From: Actinidia chinensis
Lineage: Eukaryota > Streptophyta > Magnoliopsida > Ericales > Actinidiaceae
Direction of reading: 5' to 3'
Assembly (NCBI GenBank): GCA_009663005.1
Contig: CM018896.1
Location: 9,197,281-9,207,280 of the forward strand
Length of the DNA: 10,000 bases
The number at the start of each line of letters is the position of its first letter. The first letter of the stretch is position 1. The position numbers were made by a program, and so were the translations under genes. The notes under the pieces are model-generated. The model worked only from the letters and a program-made list of their open reading frames with translations, did no database searches and was not told the origin of the DNA. Positions 7,226 through 10,000 of this stretch are shown in pieces.

Positions 7226-7449
7226 GGTGCGCAGATTGAAGAAGTGCTTCATGCGTGGTTTGTGAATCTTAAATGCTTTTGTGAGAGGGAGGCAGATTTT
7301 GGATGGCTGTGTTAGTGCCTTATTTTGATGCAAGGTTGAGAATTTATCCCAGGTATGGTTGTAAAGTTGACCTCAAGAAGGCTTGTGATATTGTTAAAGT
7401 AGGAGTTCCTTGAGAAGGCTTTGTGATAATTGTTAACTAAGTGGAGTTT
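7226..7449 (+). pseudogene. LINE RT N-terminal part including motif A
   Basis: 'RRLKK' near 7230 (family 'NRLKKV') is followed by 'NAFVRGRQILDG' (7272-7307), a hallmark of plant LINE RT just before motif A. In a different frame 'DARLRIYP' (from 7327) leads to 'CKVDLKKACDIVK' (7360-7398), matching 'CKLDLEKAYD.VNW'. Both Asp residues of motif A are kept (first at 7369-7371). A tandem duplication repeats the motif A codons at 7372-7449, and the MITE then interrupts the reading. Confidence 0.85.
7372..7449 (+). repeat. Tandem duplication of ~40 bp over LINE motif A
   Basis: Copy 1 (7372-7408) and copy 2 (7409-7449) share AGAAGGCT, TTGTGATA or TGTGATA, TTGTTAA and GGAGTT in the same order, with a few small indels. 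Both cover the codons for 'KKA.DIV...EF'. The family has this segment only once, so this is a local duplication. Confidence 0.65.
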
Positions 7450-7854
7450 TAGGGATGGGCACTTCCCCCGATTAATTCGGGGGGCCCCGCCCCGCCCCGT
7501 TTAGGGTTTGGGGGAGAAATAAACGGGGGCAAGGCGGGTGGGGAAAAATCAAAATCCTGATTAATTATCGGGGCCGGGGGCCGGGTTTTAGCCCCCTCCA
7601 CCCAAATAAAAACAAGCCCGCGATTACCCCGATTTTGTGTAAAAACTCAAAATTACCCCTATTTTTTGTAAAATATACCGTAATATCCTTACTATACATA
7701 TATTCAATAATTTAATAAAAAATATATATATCATAAAAAAATTATTAAACGGGGCGGGGGGGGGCGGAGCGGCGGGTGTGGGGAGGAATTCCCAACCCGT
7801 TTATTAACGGGGTGGGGGTGGGGGAGGCCGAACCCGTCCCCGTTGCCATCCCTA
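7450..7854. mobile_element. GC-rich 405-bp MITE inserted in LINE RT
   Basis: The left end is TAGGGATGGGCAC; the right end on the minus strand reads TAGGGATGGCAACGGGG. Both arms are very rich in GGGGCGGGG/CCCCGCCCC-type runs and contain TTAAT/ATTAAC spacers. The core (about 7640-7745) is AT-rich. There is no coding capacity. The flanks 7441-7448 (GTGGAGTT) and 7855-7862 (TACGAGTT) match in 5 of 8 positions, all at the 3' side, consistent with a worn 8-bp duplication of hAT type. The LINE reading resumes right after with 'EFLLNFLK', as expected after 'VNW'. Confidence 0.78.
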
Positions 7855-8450
7855 TACGAGTTCCTTCTTAACTTCCTCAAATGAGGTTTGGGGCTAGATG
7901 TAGGATTGGGATCATTTTTTGGCGTCTCTACGTAGCCTTCGATGCTAGTGAATGGTTTCTCACTATAATTTTTTTAGCTTTTAAAGTGATGAGGCTTGGG
8001 GGATTCCATTATCCCCTTGTTGGTCATCCTCGTTATAGAAGTTTTTAGTTTTTGGATGGTGGGTAGGCGTAGTCAGGAGGTTTTATGGGATGGTTTTTCA
8101 GTTGGCACAGCGATCGAGACCTTGTTGACAGTCTCACATCCTCGTATGAGTAATGAGGATTATACTTTATTTTTTGTGGGGGCAGATCCAGTTTAACTGG
8201 ATATATCCATTTGTGCTATTATGGTTCGAGGTACTTTTTGGGGTTGAAGGTCAAATTTGGGTAAATTCAGAATTGATCCCAGTTTGGATGTTGACATTGG
8301 CGTCCTCTTCTGAGGCAAGGTGGGGGCTCTTCCATGTTCCAATGTCTTTGGCCTCCCTCTGGGGCGTCGGGTTGCATGGCAAAGATGATGTGGGTATGGA
8401 GGGGTGGATTGAAGAGGATGCCTAAGAGGTTAGCTGATGGAAGCAGCATA
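7855..8450 (+). pseudogene. LINE RT central part
   Basis: After the MITE: 'EFLLNFLK' (family 'WEFL...L..MGFG'), then 'ML VNGFSL' near 7942, then 'RLGDSIIPLLVILVIEV' near 7993-8046, matching the 'GLRQGDPLSPLLFVLVMEVLS' motif. 'GFSVG' near 8091 is followed by 'SHPRMSNEDYTLFFVGADPV' (8132-8196), the place of the catalytic 'SHLLFADDTLIFC.ADP' box. Here the FADD core reads SNED, so a catalytic Asp is replaced. Then, in another frame, 'NLGKFRIDPSLDVDIGVLF' and 'GKVGALP' with 'GLPLG' near 8252-8370 (family 'NL.KSE..PVG.V...A..LGCKVG.LP..YLGLPLG'). The enzyme is inactive as read. Confidence 0.85.
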
Positions 8451-9260
8451 CTTTCTATGACTGTAAGATGTATCATGTCAATGATATTTTATTGCCTCTC
8501 CTTACGCCTATTTTATGTCAGTTCTCAGCATTCCGACGTCGTGGCTAGGAGACTGGAGAAACTGGGATGGATTTTCTTTGCAGAGGATCCCGGAAAGAGT
8601 TCAAATACCACTTGGTGACTAGATTCAGTTTGCTCTTCTATTCAGAAGTTGTAGGTTGGCGTGGCCTCTGGCTCTATGCTTGTGAGAGGGGCAGGTTTTG
8701 GAGGAAAGTATATCGGGCTAGGGGCCTCCTGTGTGATTGGTGTGTGCCTAGGGTGTTGATATTTCTCGTGGAAAGGGTCTTTGGAAGGTGAGTTTTCCAG
8801 GTGTGCGATGATTTCCAAATTTTTTTTGTAGTTCGGTAGGAAGTTGGTGAAATGGGTTAAATTTGGGAGTTTAGGTTTGTGAGGGAGGATGTGTTGGCAA
8901 TGCAATTTTCCTCTAGGCTCGACTACCCTTCCCATTGCCTGAACAAGGACGTAGCATGTTCCATACTATTCTTGGGGTCATGAGTGGAAATGTATTGGGA
9001 TTATAGGGTTGAGGATGAAACGTATCGGATTGGGAGTTGGTCAGTTTTCATACCTACTGGTTATAGGGCATGGTGAAGATCTTGTTGGTTAAGGGATCCT
9101 CCGCAGACGGGGAGGTTTGCGCCAAAATTTTTCTATGGAGTGATCAAGGGTGAGGGAAGTGTGCTGTCCTTGGAAGGTTGATCCCTTCAAAAGTAGCCCG
9201 TTCTTTCTGCAGAGAGTGCAGCTCACGGTAATCTTTCTTTGTTAGCGTTGTTCTCAACAT
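8451..9260 (+). pseudogene. LINE ORF2 post-RT region
   Basis: The open frame 8567-8791 contains 'MDFLCRGSRKEFKYHLV' and 'ERGRFWRKV', matching 'RDFLWGG.G.EFKYHLV.W' and 'YA.ERD.LWR.V' in plant LINEs. Further on, in shifting frames: 'CLNKDVACSILF' (about 8938-8975; family 'A.NKDA.V'), 'GRFAPKFFYGVIKGEGS' near 9110-9160 (family 'G.FSVKSFY..L'), and 'IPSKVA' near 9183-9200 (family 'VP.KVAFF.W'). These are the usual landmarks between the RT core and the zinc-finger-like end. Small indels change the frame often. Open frames on the opposite strand (8267-8476, 8642-8935) are shadows of this region. Confidence 0.8.
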
Positions 9261-9271
9261 CGCATTTTTTC

Positions 9272-9302
9272 GGGGGGGGGGGGGGGGGGGGGAAAAAAAA
9301 AA
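9272..9302. repeat. G21A10 homopolymer tract
   Basis: Twenty-one G (9272-9292) are followed directly by ten A (9293-9302) and preceded by TTTTTTC. It lies between the 'KVAFF' and zinc-finger-like parts of the LINE remnant, where no homopolymer is expected. It may be a true expansion or a sequencing or assembly artefact. Confidence 0.95.
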
Positions 9303-9755
9303 GGTGTGTTGTCAGTGCAATGTGTAGCGGGGATTTGGTTTCTCCTTTACTTATTAGTACGGGGTGTTGCAGATATTCTTCTCTGTGTTTGATGTCAGTT
9401 GGGTGTTGAAGGACAGATGAAGGATGTTTTGCTTGGGTTGTGGTGGTGGTAAAGTGTAAGGCATAGGAGGAGGGCTTGGCTTCTTGTGCCTCTTTGTTTG
9501 GTACGGATTATTTGGTGGGAGCGCATTTCCAGGTGTGGAGGAACCAATGCGTAAGTTAGGGCTCTCCCCATTGGCCTTCTTGGATAGTTAGCTTAACAGG
9601 AACCAGGACGCCTATTTTGGATGGCTCGTGATTTGTAGATTCTTTAATTTTTGTACAGAATCTTTCGCTCTATATTTTTCTTTTGTTTGGTGGTTGTTTC
9701 TGTTAGAGGTTCTCTATCTTTTTCGCGAAATATAAATTTCCTGTGTATAAAAAAG
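9303..9755 (+). pseudogene. LINE ORF2 C-terminal zinc-finger-like end and 3' trailer
   Basis: 'VCCQCNV' just after the homopolymer resembles the first Cys pair of the zf-RVT-like finger. 'FSVFDVSWVL' near 9379-9408, 'KDVLLG' and 'RHRRRAWLLVPLCLVRIIWWER' in two frames (about 9420-9525) match '...RRRKAWLLVPLCL.W..WWERN.R.F'. 'VEEPM.KL' near 9535-9558 and 'LNRNQDAYF' near 9590-9618 continue the same family pattern. The trailer 9640-9755 is T-rich and ends GTGTATAAAAAAG. The arrangement parallels the minus-strand LINE end at 380-840 but the sequence is not the same copy. Confidence 0.78.
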
Positions 9756-10000
9756 TTCTCAGAAAGTCAGTATGAGCTCGTAAGTCTTTAGCATAGAGAG
9801 TGCTGGAAATCCTTCATTTCAATCACCCACCTGTGTATCTACTCCTCCTAATAAAGAATACCCTCTACTGTATACATAGTGCATAAGGCACCTACAAAAA
9901 ATAGTATATATGTCTGTTCTATGAGATAACACCAACATATTGCATTCCACTATCAGGAACTACCAGACAATCCCCACCATTAACCATCATCTGCATCAAT
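9756..10000. other. Right flank, nothing firm; short minus-strand open frame at the edge
   Basis: No TE similarity was seen. On the minus strand a frame is open from about 9996 down to a TAG at 9919-9921 and reads with plausible codons, including 'VNGGDCLVVPDSGMQYV'. It could be the end of an exon whose rest lies beyond 10000, or chance: 25 codons are too few to tell. An AATAAA (plus) at about 9850-9855 is noted but has no gene attached. Confidence 0.2.

Larger units (their letters stand above)
7130..9755 (+). mobile_element. LINE (non-LTR retrotransposon) remnant, ORF2 RT to 3' end
   Basis: The plus strand shows the plant LINE ORF2 order from just before RT motif A to the C-terminal zinc-finger-like region, followed by a T-rich trailer ending in GTATAAAAAAG at about 9755. 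The endonuclease domain and the ORF1 gag-like protein are absent, so the copy is 5'-truncated, as LINE insertions usually are. The exact left end is unclear: similarity is firm from about 7226 and possible from 7130. A GC-rich MITE (7450-7854) interrupts it. Frames shift repeatedly and stops are common. Confidence 0.8.

Noticed and set aside
7450..7854. CpG island or promoter because of high GC
   Set aside because: The GC lies in two arms with inverted TAGGGATGG ends around an AT core, within LINE sequence; a MITE explains it better.
8153..8935. Several overlapping open frames on both strands as separate small genes
   Set aside because: They are frame fragments or antisense shadows of LINE ORF2; only 8567-8791 and parts of 8153-8425 follow family sequence.

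Overview
The window looks like nuclear DNA of a flowering plant, probably a eudicot. It is a graveyard of old transposable elements and contains no intact protein-coding gene. This rests on degraded Ty1/copia gag-pol domains, LINE ORF2 domains of the plant type (reverse transcriptase plus a zf-RVT-like C-terminus), three small insertion elements of MITE type, and AT-rich spacers. No rRNA, tRNA, CRISPR array or bacterial-type operon was seen. The species cannot be told from the sequence.

Layout from left to right. Positions 1-379 hold nothing recognisable. Positions 380-840 (minus) carry the end of a LINE ORF2. Positions 841-1240 are empty of signal. Positions 1403-4940 (minus) carry copia element A. 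Read from 4940 down to 1403 it shows a gag zinc knuckle, protease-region remnants, integrase, the integrase-RT linker and reverse transcriptase, in normal pol order. A short ~35-bp imperfect tandem repeat is fused to its low-coordinate end. Element A is interrupted by a ~560-bp insertion (3271-3834) inside the integrase and probably by a smaller segment at 2691-2880. Positions 4941-6182 (plus) carry copia element B: the second half of RT, RNase H, the pol C-terminus and a polypurine tract, followed by the start of a 3' LTR at 6183. B is interrupted by a 334-bp MITE (5706-6039) with a near-perfect target duplication. Positions 6325-6720 are an AT-rich stretch ending in a GC-rich block, perhaps another non-autonomous element lodged in the LTR. 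Positions 7130-9755 (plus) are a second, longer LINE ORF2 remnant, split by a GC-rich MITE at 7450-7854. The last 245 bases hold only a very short open frame on the minus strand.

The coding remnants carry many stops and frameshifts, so none should make a working protein. What the window records is an order of insertion events. Elements A and B and the LINEs were in place and probably decaying when the three small elements inserted into them. A and B meet head to head at a sharp junction near 4940. Both contain the same segment of RT with different sequences, so they are two elements rather than one inverted element.

I found no convincing new biological system. The points most worth checking are the A/B junction, the integrase insertion whose removal restores D-35-E spacing, the two MITE insertions with target duplications, a small tandem duplication over the LINE RT motif A, and a G21A10 tract.
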